The notes: a model not told the origin generated them from the letters alone. A DNA stretch of 64,000 nt from Candidatus Thermoplasmatota archaeon (GCA_035540375.1 DATLGO010000008.1:1-64000); one strand, 5' to 3'; counted from the stretch's first letter, positions 1-9,801 are shown. Translations and numbers: made by a program.

Positions 1-27
1 GGGCAGGGGGGTCCGCCCCGACGACCG

Positions 28-1383
28 TCACACCCCGAGCGCGAGCCGGAGCGTGTTGCGCAGGCCCGGCACGAGGCCGAGCGCGAGGAGGAGGATGCGG
101 AGGAAGCCGACCGCGTTCGCGGCGTTCGGGGTCGTGGCGGACCGCGCGAGCTCGCGCTCGACGACGAGGACGAGGGCGACCGCGACGGCGACCTTCGCGA
201 TCGGGAACAGGATGCCGTCGCCGCCCGCAAGCAGGATGGCCTCGCTCACGGGGTGCTTCTCCAGGTACAGCTGGCCGGACATCTGGCCGAACGGGTCCGA
301 GACGCTGATCCACGTCGCGACGCCGTCCCACGCCTGGCCGAAGACGATCGCGAGGTTCACGGGGTCCGCGACGCGCGCGAGGAGCGGCCCGCCCCACCGC
401 CGCACGGCGAGGCCGACGCCGGCCGTCGCAAGCACCGCGAGGACGAGCACGGTCGCGGCCGGGACGGGGTTCGCGGCGGCGAGGCCGGGCGGCGTCCAGC
501 CGGCCCCGAGCGCGTCGGTCGCCACCAGCGCGAGCGCGGCCGCAAGGGGCGGCATCGTGAGCGCGAAGAGCGCGGGACGCACGCCGCCGTCCGAGGCGGC
601 GCGTCGTGCGAGGCGCGCATAGGCCGCAAGACCGGCCGCGGCGCCGACCAAAAGGCCCGCGACGCCGACCGTCACGAGCGGCGCGACGACGTCCGGCTGG
701 GCGAGGAGGAAGACGAGCGCGAGGAGCGCGACCTCCGCCGCGAGCGCGACCGCGAAGGCGCGCGTCTGCCAGCGGGCGCCGCGCGCGCGGCGGCGCGCGA
801 GGAAGAGCCCGACGCCGATGGGCCCGAAGAAGAGCCACGCGAGCTGGTAGTACGCGAAGGGCGCGATCCAGAGGAACGCGAAGAGGCCCGATTCGCAACC
901 GCCGGGCGCGAGCGTGCCGGGGCGGCAGAAGCCGCCCGCGTCCTCGACGACGCGCATCGTGATGCCGAAGAGGAACGTGGGCGCGTACGCGACGATGAAC
1001 GGGCCGTCGAGCGCCACGTCGAAGCGGCGCACGAACCCGACGTAGACGATCGCGAGGGAGACGAGGCCGGTCGCCGCGACGAGGAGCTCCGCGACGGGCG
1101 TGTAGCCCGCCGCCGCGGCGACGCCCTCGACGCCCACGCAGGCGGGTTCCCCCGCGACGAGCGCGCCGCGCGTGATGGCGCCGTCGGGCGCGAGGCACGC
1201 GGCGGGCCATTGCCGCACGTCCGCGACGGCGCTTCCGACGAGGTGCGGCCACAGGAACCCGTCGTAGGTCGCCCTCGGGGCGAGGGCCATCCCCAGGGCG
1301 ACGGCGAGGGCGAGGAGGGTCGAGAGGAAGGCGGCGACGGTCCAGGGATGGGCAAGGAGCCACGCCGCCGGCCTCCGGAGCAC
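28..1383 (-). CDS. DUF63 family integral membrane protein
   Basis: Polytopic membrane protein of about 451 residues, function unknown. After a short basic N-terminus there is a first membrane segment, then the 'TYDGFLWPHLVGSAVADV' stretch typical of the archaeal DUF63 family, followed by about seven more hydrophobic segments. Two cysteines flank an outside loop (CRPGTLAPGGC). I chose the GTG at 1383 because a GATAAGC box lies about 27 bases upstream; a longer reading would enter the divergent zinc-ribbon gene and is Arg-rich shadow. DUF63 is an almost exclusively euryarchaeal family, which supports an archaeal host. No clear partner is visible beside it. Confidence 0.8.
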   Translation of the reverse strand: MLRRPAAWLLAHPWTVAAFLSTLLALAVALGMALAPRATYDGFLWPHLVGSAVADVRQWPAACLAPDGAITRGALVAGEPACVGVEGVAAAAGYTPVAELLVAATGLVSLAIVYVGFVRRFDVALDGPFIVAYAPTFLFGITMRVVEDAGGFCRPGTLAPGGCESGLFAFLWIAPFAYYQLAWLFFGPIGVGLFLARRRARGARWQTRAFAVALAAEVALLALVFLLAQPDVVAPLVTVGVAGLLVGAAAGLAAYARLARRAASDGGVRPALFALTMPPLAAALALVATDALGAGWTPPGLAAANPVPAATVLVLAVLATAGVGLAVRRWGGPLLARVADPVNLAIVFGQAWDGVATWISVSDPFGQMSGQLYLEKHPVSEAILLAGGDGILFPIAKVAVAVALVLVVERELARSATTPNAANAVGFLRILLLALGLVPGLRNTLRLALGV

Positions 1384-1493
1384 GCCGCGCGATGCGGTCG
1401 CCGGCTGATAAGCGCTTTGAGCCCGTCGGTCCCGCGCTCCTTTCGACGTTTGCCCCGTGAGCTTTGTCCCGTCTCCCGCGGCCGGGTCTTCCG

Positions 1494-1664
1494 ATGACCC
1501 CTCGGAGTCTCTTCGACACCTGCCCCGACTGCGGCGGTTTCGCGCGGGTCGAATCGGCCAATCGGGAGCGCGAGCGCGTGGCGCGCGCCCTCTGCCGCGG
1601 ATGCGGGTGGCGCGGCGTCGTCGCGGCCGGGGCGCATCGACCGGCCCTTCACCCGAAATCCTGA
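1494..1664 (+). CDS. small zinc-ribbon protein
   Basis: Small protein of 56 residues with two CxxC knuckles, CPDCGG near residue 10 and CRGCGW near residue 34, enough to bind one zinc ion. ATG at 1494 lies about 30 bases after an AGCTTTG box, compatible with a leaderless message. It is divergent from the DUF63 gene and just upstream of the unknown gene at 1691. Small zinc ribbons are common in archaea and usually bind nucleic acid or protein; no specific function can be given. The alternative is a chance reading frame, but the well-spaced cysteine pairs argue against it. Confidence 0.6.
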   Translation: MTPRSLFDTCPDCGGFARVESANRERERVARALCRGCGWRGVVAAGAHRPALHPKS

Positions 1665-1690
1665 TACGGATCGCGAACGAGGACACCCTC

Positions 1691-2470
1691 ATGGAATGGG
1701 AAGGGCGCGACCTTCACCCGGACATGATGGGAAATCTCTCCCTCCCGGCCCGAAGGACGCTCGAGAACCTTCTTGTCTACAAAGCGGTTTTCACGGGGGC
1801 CGGCTTCCGCGCTTTCGCCGAATGCATGGCGGACGAGGACGTCGGCGGCAGGCTTGCGAGGATCTCGCGCGACAGCGTGATGGAGGGCGCCGCGGTCGCC
1901 GAGGCCTTGGCCGCGTGGGACCGTCTTCCTGGCGCCGACCGCCGTCTCGACGAGCTTGCGCGCGAGACGCAGACGCGACTCGTGTCGGACCTCATCCGTT
2001 TCAAGAAGGCCGTGACGGAGGCGGGCCTCCACGTCGCGATGGCCGCGCCGACGTCCGAGCTGAGGGATGCGCTCGTCGAGCTCGTCGACCTCGACCGGCG
2101 GCATGCCGACGATCTCAGGACCGTCGTGGGGCAAAAAACGATCTCGGAGCGCGCTTCGGGCATGACGCGCCAGAGCCTCGGGGCGCACGACGGACGCCGG
2201 TCGCGGTCGAGCCTCGGCGCCACGATCGAGGAGACGATCGAGACCCTTCGCTCGGAAGGCGCAAAGCCGACGCGGCTCGTCCTTGCGCCGGATGCCGTGC
2301 GTCACCTCCGCGACGAAGGGGCGATCGGAGCTGACGCGCGCGCGTTCGGCCTATCGGTCGACGTCGATCTCGGATGGAGCGGCGAGGCCTTCGCGATCGT
2401 CACGGAAGCGCGCATCGCCTACGCGGAGATCGTATCCGCGGTGAGGAGCGAGGGTCCGGCGGCGCCGTAA
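1691..2470 (+). CDS. hypothetical protein, helical N-terminal domain
   Basis: Protein of 259 residues that I do not recognise. Residues about 10-140 are rich in helix-forming, charged sequence with E/H/R spacing loosely like a ferritin- or rubrerythrin-like bundle. A Ser/Arg-rich linker follows near 155-170, then an alpha/beta C-terminal domain. There is no signal peptide or membrane segment. ATG 1691 is supported by a CTGATACGG box about 28 bases upstream. The frame is open further upstream, but that part is low-complexity Arg-rich and overlaps the zinc-ribbon gene. It is followed by the histidine kinase with its own promoter. Confidence 0.6.
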   Translation: MEWEGRDLHPDMMGNLSLPARRTLENLLVYKAVFTGAGFRAFAECMADEDVGGRLARISRDSVMEGAAVAEALAAWDRLPGADRRLDELARETQTRLVSDLIRFKKAVTEAGLHVAMAAPTSELRDALVELVDLDRRHADDLRTVVGQKTISERASGMTRQSLGAHDGRRSRSSLGATIEETIETLRSEGAKPTRLVLAPDAVRHLRDEGAIGADARAFGLSVDVDLGWSGEAFAIVTEARIAYAEIVSAVRSEGPAAP

Positions 2471-2557
2471 CGCCAGCGGAAAACGGGGCTGGCCGGGTCC
2501 TCGCCCCCTCGAAAATCGTTCTTCTTTATGCATGAAGGAGACCGGAAGGAATGCCGG

Positions 2558-5092
2558 ATGGGCGACGTCCGGTTCTCCCGCATCTACGACCGCATCGCGA
2601 GCGCGCCCGAACCCGTGCGCGTGCTCTCCTCGCTTTCCGACGACGAGGTCGTCCAGGCGCTCGCGGCCGCCTCGCGCGAGCACGACCCTTATCTCGCGAA
2701 TGTCCTTGGGACCGAGGCGATGAACCGGATGCGCGTCCACGGCGCCGCGCTCACGACCATGAACGAAGGTCTCATCGTGCTCGACGAGACCGGCTGCCTC
2801 ACCTACATGAATCCGGCCGCGGAGGCCATGTTCGGGTGGTCGACCGGGGAGCTCGCCGGACGCCGGCTCCACGACGTCGTCCACGCCTGGGACGTCCACG
2901 GCAGGCCTGTGGACTTCGACGCCTGTCCCATCATGCGCGACGTTTTTGCGCGGCGCCCGGTCAAGGCGCGATCGGACGTCTTCACCCGCAAAGGGGGCGA
3001 GCGCCTGCCGATCGAATACTCGAGTGCCCCCATCGTTCGCGATGGAATCCTTGAAGGGGCCGTGCTCGTCGTCACGGACACGCGCGAACGTCAGCGCGCA
3101 GAGTTCGCGCTGCGCGAAAGCGAGGAACGGTACCGCTCCTTCTTCGCGAACCACCCGGATGCGATCTTCTCGATCGGTCCGGACGCGCGCTTCGTTGCGA
3201 TCAATCCCGCCGCCGAGCGCATCTCCGGATACCCGGCCGAGGAGATGCTCGGAAAGCCGTTCCTCCCGCTTGTCGCCGAGGAGGATCTCGATCGCGTCCT
3301 CGGCGCGTTCGCCCGCGTTCTCACAGGCTCGTCCGAAACGATCGAGTTCGCGATCGTCCGGAAGGACGGGCGCCGCGCGAACGTGGTCGTCACCGGCACC
3401 CCGATGCGCATCGGGGGCGAGATCGCGGGCGTCCACGGCACCGCGAAGGACGTGACCTTCGAGCACGGCGCCAAGGCCGCGCTCGCGTCGCGCGCGCTGC
3501 GTCAACGGTTCCTCGCGCGTCTCGGCGAGGAGGTCCTCGCCGCCGACGACCTCTCGCCCGTCCTCCACCGCGCGATGGCCGAGCTCGCGTCCGTTCTCGG
3601 CGTCGATCTCGCGAAGGTGCTCGAGCTCGAACCCCGGGGCGAGTCCCTCATGCTCCGCGCGGGCCACGGCTGGCGCGACGGCCTCGTGGGAATCGCCACG
3701 GTCGGGACCGGCCTCGATTCGCAGGCCGGCTTCACGCTCGCCGTGGGCGGACCCGTCGTCGTGTACGACCTGCCGACCGAGGCGCGCTTCAGCGGCCCGC
3801 CCCTTTTGCGCGAGCACGACGTCGTGAGCGGCATGAGCGTCGTGATCCGCACCCCGGCTTCCGTCTACGGCGTCCTCGGCGTCCACACGACGCGACCGCG
3901 CGCCTTTTCGACGGAGGACGTGGACTTCCTCGTCTCCGTCGCGAACGTCATCGGCTTCGCGATCGACCGCGAGCGCTCGGACCGCGAGCGCGCCGAGAAC
4001 GATGCGCGCATGCGCATCCTGTTCGACGGCGTCCGCGAACACGCGATCATCCTCGTGGGCCAGGATGGACGCATCGAACGCTGGAACAGCGGCGCCGAGT
4101 CGATCTTCGCCGTCCCCGCCTCCGACGCGGAATCCAAGCCCTTCGTCGAGTTCTTTCCGCCCGAGGCCCGGGCCGCGGTCCGCGACGGAATCGCGGCAGC
4201 CTCCCGAGACGGGCGGCACGTCGCGACCGTGGTCGTTCGGCCGGGGGGAGCGGAAGGCAAGCCCGCGGAGATGACGACGACGGCGCTCCCGGACGGCGAG
4301 GGGCGGCGGGGCTTCGCGATCATCCTTCGCAGGCTCGCGCCCACGGGTGAAGACGCGCTCAAGAGAGCGAAGGCCGACCTCGAGGCCCGGGCCCGCGAGC
4401 GCTCCCGCGAGCTCGCGCTCGCCCACCAGGACCTCGAGGCCTTCAGCTACACCGTCGCCCACGACCTCCGGGCGCCGCTTCGCGGCATCGAGTACTTCAG
4501 CGGCCTCCTGGTCGAGGACCACGCGAAAGAGCTTGGCGAAGAGGGCCGCGAGATCCTCGCGCGCTTGCGTTCGGAGGCGACGAGGGGGTCGCGGCTCGTG
4601 AGCGATCTCCTTGACCTCGCCCAGGTCAAGCGCGCTCCGCTCGTCGTCGAGGACCTCGATTTCTCGACCATGGCGGAGGAGATCGCGCGAGACCTGAGCG
4701 GCCGCGAGCCCGATCGCCGCGTTCGATGGAAGATCGAGCCCGGCCTTCGCGCGCGCGGCGACCCTCAGCTTCTCAGGCAGGTCTTCGACAATCTCATCGG
4801 CAACGCCTGGAAATACACGGCGGGCCGGGACGACGCGACCATCGCGGTCGGCGCCCGCGACGAGGCGGGCACGCGCGTGTACGAGGTCGCCGACAACGGC
4901 GCGGGCTTCGATCCGCGTCGCGCGGCGGAGCTGTTCAAGCCGTTCGCGCGCCTGCACACGCGCTCCGAATTCGAGGGCACGGGCGTGGGCCTCGCGATCG
5001 TGGCGCGCATCGTGGAGCGGCACGGCGGCCGCGTCGCCGCCTCGAGCCCGGGACCGGGCCGCGGCGCGACGATGTCGTTCACGCTCGGTTGA
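2558..5092 (+). CDS. PAS-PAS-GAF-PAS sensor histidine kinase
   Basis: Cytosolic sensor kinase of 844 residues with no membrane segment. Order: PAS about 60-175 (ending VLVVTDTRERQRAE), PAS about 185-300, GAF about 310-475, PAS about 485-600, coiled linker, HisKA with the phospho-acceptor His635 in YTVAHDLRAPLRGIEY, and HATPase with N box DNLIGNAWKYT, G1 DNGAGFD and G2 GTGVGLAI. It should autophosphorylate in response to cytoplasmic ligands. No receiver domain or response regulator is adjacent, so the partner is elsewhere. I prefer ATG 2558 over the in-frame ATG 2528 because the CTTTATGC box at 2522-2530 would be the TATA element for 2558. Confidence 0.88.
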   Translation: MGDVRFSRIYDRIASAPEPVRVLSSLSDDEVVQALAAASREHDPYLANVLGTEAMNRMRVHGAALTTMNEGLIVLDETGCLTYMNPAAEAMFGWSTGELAGRRLHDVVHAWDVHGRPVDFDACPIMRDVFARRPVKARSDVFTRKGGERLPIEYSSAPIVRDGILEGAVLVVTDTRERQRAEFALRESEERYRSFFANHPDAIFSIGPDARFVAINPAAERISGYPAEEMLGKPFLPLVAEEDLDRVLGAFARVLTGSSETIEFAIVRKDGRRANVVVTGTPMRIGGEIAGVHGTAKDVTFEHGAKAALASRALRQRFLARLGEEVLAADDLSPVLHRAMAELASVLGVDLAKVLELEPRGESLMLRAGHGWRDGLVGIATVGTGLDSQAGFTLAVGGPVVVYDLPTEARFSGPPLLREHDVVSGMSVVIRTPASVYGVLGVHTTRPRAFSTEDVDFLVSVANVIGFAIDRERSDRERAENDARMRILFDGVREHAIILVGQDGRIERWNSGAESIFAVPASDAESKPFVEFFPPEARAAVRDGIAAASRDGRHVATVVVRPGGAEGKPAEMTTTALPDGEGRRGFAIILRRLAPTGEDALKRAKADLEARARERSRELALAHQDLEAFSYTVAHDLRAPLRGIEYFSGLLVEDHAKELGEEGREILARLRSEATRGSRLVSDLLDLAQVKRAPLVVEDLDFSTMAEEIARDLSGREPDRRVRWKIEPGLRARGDPQLLRQVFDNLIGNAWKYTAGRDDATIAVGARDEAGTRVYEVADNGAGFDPRRAAELFKPFARLHTRSEFEGTGVGLAIVARIVERHGGRVAASSPGPGRGATMSFTLG

Positions 5093-5095
5093 ACG

Positions 5096-6808
5096 TCATT
5101 CGAGCCGGCCCACGTGGTCGCAGTCGCGGACGGACTCCGGGACGAGGACGCCCGCGGCCTCGTACTGGATCTCCGTCTTATCCGTACAGACCGTGAAGCC
5201 GGTCGGCATCGTCCCCTCGGGGAACCAGAGGTACTCCCCGGCCGTCCAGTGACCGTCCTCGGTGCCGGCCACGACGGTCATCTGGCGGCGGTGCGTCTCG
5301 GTGCCCCGGAGGATGTGCTGCTCCCCGAGATATTCCGTGAGGACGCAATTGTTCGTCGGGAGCCGGATGACGCAGGGCCCCTGGGCGGGGACGCCCGCGG
5401 TGGCGAACACGTACACCCCCGCCTGGCCCCAGGTTCCGTCGGGGGTGACGGTGATGAACTGGGCCGTTCCCCCCGCAGCGTTGCGAGCGTTCCACGGAAC
5501 GAATTCGCCCGCGGGATCGTCGTAGCGTTCCGGCTGGGGACGGTTGCCGCCCTCGTAGGGGTCGGCGCTCGCGACCCCGATGTACCCGTCGCCGTTCAGG
5601 TCCTTCCAGACGCCGGTCCAGAGCTCGAAGGAGACGAGGGTGCCGGGGAGGACGGCGAGGCCTCCGTCCGCCGATTTCCCCGGAAGCGGGTAGTTCTTGC
5701 GGAGCGGAGTCATCGAGGCCGCGCCGAGCGTCATGGAGGGGAGGACGTCGATCCAGGCGTGGTACGCCGCCTGGAATTCGCCGAGGCGTCCAGCGTTCGT
5801 GCTCGCGCGGCGCGGATCGTCCGCGAGCGCGGGGTCGACCTCGCGCTCGTAGCGACCGTAGGCGGCGCCGATCGCGGGCCCCGCGGCGTCCACGGGCGCA
5901 GGCGGGAAGTTGCAGCGACCGGGGCAGGAGCCGAGGCTCGGGCTTGCGAACTCGCGCACGAGGGGCGCGACCGTCGCCTTGTAGATTGACTCGACCGGAC
6001 CCGGCGCCACGGCCGCGTACCGGTCGATGTCGAGGCGCGAGTGCTCGGACACCCGGTACGGTCGGTTGAGGTTCTCGTCGGGAATCAGGGCAACCTGGCC
6101 GACCGATTCGATCGTCCAGGCTTCGAGGAGGGACCCGTCGACCGCGACGATCGAGGTGAAGGAGCGGAACATCCGGTCCGGATTGCTGCCCGGCAGGGCG
6201 TAGACGAGGTCCGGTTGGCTTTCGGCGGGGCGGCCCGTATCCGTGATGGCGGGTCGCGCCCCCGGGGTCACGAACGCGACAAGATGGTCCAGGCGCGTTG
6301 CGCCTTCGTCGGCGGTCGCGAACTCGTTGCCCGGCCTGTAGGCTTCGAAGTCGGAGCCGGTTTGGGGCGATTCGGTCGGGGGACCGGACCGGATGTTGAG
6401 GTCGATGACCCCGTCCTGGTCCGCGTCGAGCCAGTAGCCGTACCACGCGCGGAAGCTGAGTTGACCCGGAACGACGAGGGGCGCCATGGCGCCGCCGGTC
6501 TCGCGGTCCGCGCCCGAGAAATGGGGTTGCGGCGCGCCGTCGTAGAGAAGCATGTTGTGGACGACCGCGCCGGTCCACACCATCGCGTCGAGGATGAGGA
6601 CGCCGCCCGCGGGCTCGAGGACCTTCGCCGGGTTCGTGGGATACCAGGCCTCGCAGCCGGGCGTGGCCGGAGCCACGCACGTGAGCTGGCCCGGCGCCGG
6701 GTTGGACTCCTCGCGCTCGCGCGCCGTCTCTGCGTGACGCGCGAGCGCCGGCGTCGCCGCGAGGAGCGCCGCGACGAGGAGCAGGGTGACCGGGCGGTGG
6801 ATGGACAG
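5096..6808 (-). CDS. secreted protein with calcium-binding-like loops
   Basis: Exported protein of about 570 residues: a basic start, a hydrophobic signal segment (VTLLLVAALLAATPALA), then a long hydrophilic ectodomain. Two DxDxDG-like loops (DADQDGVID near residue 125, DLNGDGYIG near 415) resemble EF-hand or dockerin calcium sites. Several Cys pairs suggest disulfides. The family is unknown to me. The start is unusual: no ATG, GTG or TTG fits between the divergent fdhA promoter and the signal peptide. A GGAGG at 6816-6820 precedes a CTG at 6808, and a GGCTTAAGCC box lies upstream. The CTG start is inference. The gene ends 3 bases from the kinase stop. Confidence 0.72.
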   Translation of the reverse strand: MSIHRPVTLLLVAALLAATPALARHAETAREREESNPAPGQLTCVAPATPGCEAWYPTNPAKVLEPAGGVLILDAMVWTGAVVHNMLLYDGAPQPHFSGADRETGGAMAPLVVPGQLSFRAWYGYWLDADQDGVIDLNIRSGPPTESPQTGSDFEAYRPGNEFATADEGATRLDHLVAFVTPGARPAITDTGRPAESQPDLVYALPGSNPDRMFRSFTSIVAVDGSLLEAWTIESVGQVALIPDENLNRPYRVSEHSRLDIDRYAAVAPGPVESIYKATVAPLVREFASPSLGSCPGRCNFPPAPVDAAGPAIGAAYGRYEREVDPALADDPRRASTNAGRLGEFQAAYHAWIDVLPSMTLGAASMTPLRKNYPLPGKSADGGLAVLPGTLVSFELWTGVWKDLNGDGYIGVASADPYEGGNRPQPERYDDPAGEFVPWNARNAAGGTAQFITVTPDGTWGQAGVYVFATAGVPAQGPCVIRLPTNNCVLTEYLGEQHILRGTETHRRQMTVVAGTEDGHWTAGEYLWFPEGTMPTGFTVCTDKTEIQYEAAGVLVPESVRDCDHVGRLE

Positions 6809-6943
6809 GAAGATGCCTCCACGTCCCGAGCCGGACTGGCACGGCTTAAGCCTTCCCCGCCCCCGTCGACCCGTGAAGGACGCATGGAGGGCGCGCCAGG
6901 CGCTCGCCGCCAACTATTCTCCCTCCCGCGTCGAAGCCCTCCC

Positions 6944-9022
6944 GTGGACGTCCGGACGATCTGTCCCTACTGCGGCGTCGGGTGCGGCCTCGTCCTCCGG
7001 ACGGAGGGCGAGCGTGTCGCCGGGCTGCGCGGCGACGCCCTGAACCCCGTGAGCCGCGGCGCGCTCTGCCCCAAAGGCGCGACCGCGCACGAGTTCGTGC
7101 ACCATCCCGACCGCCTCGCGACCCCGCTCGTCCGCAGGGACGGCGCGCTTTCGCCCGCCTCGTGGGACGAGGCGTACGACGTCGTCGCGGAGGGCTTCGC
7201 GCGCATCCTGCGCGAGCACGGCCCCGACGCGATCGGCGTCGTGTCGAGCGCGCGCGCGACCGTGGAGGAGAACTACCTCGCGCAGAAGTTCGCGCGCGTC
7301 GTCCTCGGCACGAACCAGGTCGACAACTGCTTCCGCGTGTGCCACTCCGCGACCGTCACCGGCCTCATCGATAGCATCGGCTCGGGCGCGATGTCGAACC
7401 CGATCGCCGACCTCGCGCTCGCCCGCGCGTTCCTCCTCGTCGGGAGCAACGCGCCCCGCTCGCACCCGATCATCTGGACGGAGTACATGGAGAAGGCGCT
7501 CGACGCGGGCGCCGCGCTCGTCGTCGTGGACCCGCGCGACACGATCGCCGCGAAGCGCGCCGACGTGCACCTCCCGATCATCCCCGGCACCGAGGTCGCG
7601 CTCTTCCATGCGCTCGCGCGCGAGATCCTCGCGAGCGGGTGGCAGGACGACGCGTTCATCGAGGACCGGGTCGAGGGGCTCGAGCCGCTCCGCGACGCCG
7701 TGGAGCCGTGGACGCCCGAGCGCGCCGGCGCGCTCTGCGGCGTCGCGCCGCGCGACCTCCGCGTCGCGGCGCGGCTCTACGCGACGACGAAACCCGCGTC
7801 GATCGTGTACGGTCTCGGCGTCACGGAGCACCGCACCGGGGTCGACAACGTTCGGGCACTTGCGAACCTCGCGCTCCTCACCGGCAACTTCGGAAAGCCC
7901 GGGACCGGCGTGAACGCGCTTCGCGGCCAGAACGACGTGCAGGGCGCGACCGACATGTGCCGTCCCGAATCCCTCCCGGGCTACCAGCCGTGGAGCGACC
8001 CCGAGGCGGTCGCGCGGTTCGAGCGCGCCTGGGGCGCGGTCCTCCCCCGGCCCGGGCCCGAGGGTTTCCTCTGGTGCTCGCGCTACTGGGAGCTTGCCGC
8101 GGAGGGCGCCCTCAAGGGCGCGTACGTCATCGGATCCGACCCGGCCCTCACCGAGGGCGACCTCGCGCGCGTGCGTCGCGGGCTCGAAAGCCTCGATCTC
8201 CTCGTCGTGCAGGAGGTGTTCCCGAGCGAGACGACGAAGCTCGCCGACGTCGTGCTGCCGAGCGCGAGCTGGGCCGAGAAGGACGGAACGTTCGTGAACT
8301 CGGAGCGCCGCGTGCAGCGCGTGCGCCGCGCGATCCCGCCCATCGGCGCCTCGAAGCCGGACTGGCTGATCCTCCTCGAGCTTGCGGCGAGGATGGGCCG
8401 GCCGCTCGGCGTCGCGGGGCCCGAAGAGGCGTTCGACGAGATGCGTCGTCTCGTGCCCTCGTACGCGGGCCTCACGTGGGCGCGGCTCGACCGCGAGGAA
8501 GGTCTCCCGTGGCCGGTCCCCGACGAGACCCACCCCGGAACGCCGACCCTCCACGTGGACGCCTTCCCGCGCGGCCGCGGCCGCCTCGCCGCGGTCGGGT
8601 TCTTCCCGGCCGCGGAGACCCCGGACGAGGCGTGGCCGCTCGTCCTCACGACGGGGCGCACGTTCCTCCAGTACAACGCCGGAACGATGAGCCGGCGCAC
8701 GCGCATGGAGCGCGGGGAGCCCGCGGCGTTCGTGGAGGTTTCGGCGCCCGACGCGCGCCGCCTCGGGATCGCGGACGGCGACCGCGTCGTCGTCGCCACG
8801 CGGCGCGGCGCCTTGACCACCACGGCGCGCGTGACGGGCATCCGCGAGGGCGTGCTGTGGATGCCCTTCCACTACCGCGAGGCCGCCGCGAACGAGCTCA
8901 CGAGCAACGCGGTCGATCCGGAATGCGGCATCACGGAGCTCAAGGTCGCGGCCGCGCGCCTCGCGCCCGTGGGCGCGCGGCGTCCGGAGCCCGCGGACCA
9001 GGCCGGGTCAAGGATCCGCTGA
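6944..9022 (+). CDS. fdhA: molybdopterin oxidoreductase, formate dehydrogenase alpha-like
   Basis: Molybdenum/tungsten bis-MGD enzyme of 692 residues. The N-terminal [4Fe-4S] site is CPYCGVGC plus CPKGA. The active-site stretch FRVCHSATVTG places Cys133 where Sec140 lies in E. coli FdhF, followed by the conserved His. NALRGQNDVQGATDM matches the formate-binding Arg region of FdhF, and the C-terminal MopB domain holds TGRTFLQYNAGTMSRR. Formate oxidation or CO2 reduction is likely, but no beta subunit, hydrogenase or cofactor gene is near, so the electron partner is unknown. GTG 6944 gives the usual family start; ATG 6884 is possible. There is no Tat signal, so it should be cytoplasmic. Confidence 0.87.
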   Translation: MDVRTICPYCGVGCGLVLRTEGERVAGLRGDALNPVSRGALCPKGATAHEFVHHPDRLATPLVRRDGALSPASWDEAYDVVAEGFARILREHGPDAIGVVSSARATVEENYLAQKFARVVLGTNQVDNCFRVCHSATVTGLIDSIGSGAMSNPIADLALARAFLLVGSNAPRSHPIIWTEYMEKALDAGAALVVVDPRDTIAAKRADVHLPIIPGTEVALFHALAREILASGWQDDAFIEDRVEGLEPLRDAVEPWTPERAGALCGVAPRDLRVAARLYATTKPASIVYGLGVTEHRTGVDNVRALANLALLTGNFGKPGTGVNALRGQNDVQGATDMCRPESLPGYQPWSDPEAVARFERAWGAVLPRPGPEGFLWCSRYWELAAEGALKGAYVIGSDPALTEGDLARVRRGLESLDLLVVQEVFPSETTKLADVVLPSASWAEKDGTFVNSERRVQRVRRAIPPIGASKPDWLILLELAARMGRPLGVAGPEEAFDEMRRLVPSYAGLTWARLDREEGLPWPVPDETHPGTPTLHVDAFPRGRGRLAAVGFFPAAETPDEAWPLVLTTGRTFLQYNAGTMSRRTRMERGEPAAFVEVSAPDARRLGIADGDRVVVATRRGALTTTARVTGIREGVLWMPFHYREAAANELTSNAVDPECGITELKVAAARLAPVGARRPEPADQAGSRIR

Positions 9023-9060
9023 GCGCGCGCTTCAAGTGCGCGGGACGCCTTCACGGCGGC

Positions 9061-9801
9061 GTGCGACCGGACGAGGCCTGGACGCTCCTCAAGCGCGCCT
9101 TCGGCGGACCCGCCCCGCCTCGTCCCGAGGACGCGCCGCGCGCAAGCGGCGTCCTCGTGCCGCTCGTCGACGTCGACGGGCGGGCGCACGTGCTCCTCAC
9201 GCGGCGCAGCGAGGCCCTCGCGAGCCACCCGGGGGAGCTGAGCTTCCCGGGCGGGCGCGCGGAGCGCGGGGAAAGCGCGCTCGAGGCGGCGCTCCGCGAA
9301 ACGGAGGAGGAGGTGGGCGTCGCGCCGTCGGACGTCGAGGTGGCGGGCCACCTCACCGACTACCTGACGTACCGGGGCGTCCACGTCACCGCCTACGTGG
9401 GTCGCCTCGCGCGCGAGCGGCTCCCGCGCGACCCGCGAAGCCCCGCGGAGGTCGCGGAGGTCCTCCTCGTGCCCGTGCACGGCCTCCTCGACGCGCCGCC
9501 CTCGGTGGCCGTGAAACCCGAAAGGCGCGTCCCCGTCGCGCCTCCGCGCTCGCCGGGCCCGCGCGTCTACGGGGTCGGCGCGTACGAGGCCCGGGCGCTC
9601 CCGCGGAGGGGCCGCATCCCCGTCGCGGACGAGGCGGACCTCGACCACGACCGCGTGGTGCACTACTGGAGGCTCGCGCCCGCGACCACGCTCTGGGGCA
9701 TCAGCGGCGAGATCACCGCGCGGTTCCTCGCGCGCGGCTACGGATGGCGACCGCGCGGGCCCGTCGCGCGCATCCGCACGGTCGAGGACTTCGTCCCGTG
9801 A
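9061..9801 (+). CDS. Nudix hydrolase, CoA pyrophosphatase (NudL)-like
   Basis: Nudix protein of 246 residues. The pattern LTRRSEALASHPGELSFPGG followed by AALRETEEEVGV contains both the UPF0035 signature and a full Nudix box (GX5EX7REUXEEXGU) with its metal-binding glutamates, which in characterised relatives hydrolyse CoA to phosphopantetheine and 3',5'-ADP. C-terminal LWGISGEITARFL also fits this group. It is longer than typical NudL by an insert near residues 150-190. GTG 9061 was chosen; the frame is open a little further back into the end of fdhA. It meets the convergent nnr gene exactly at TGATCA. Confidence 0.82.
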   Translation: MRPDEAWTLLKRAFGGPAPPRPEDAPRASGVLVPLVDVDGRAHVLLTRRSEALASHPGELSFPGGRAERGESALEAALRETEEEVGVAPSDVEVAGHLTDYLTYRGVHVTAYVGRLARERLPRDPRSPAEVAEVLLVPVHGLLDAPPSVAVKPERRVPVAPPRSPGPRVYGVGAYEARALPRRGRIPVADEADLDHDRVVHYWRLAPATTLWGISGEITARFLARGYGWRPRGPVARIRTVEDFVP

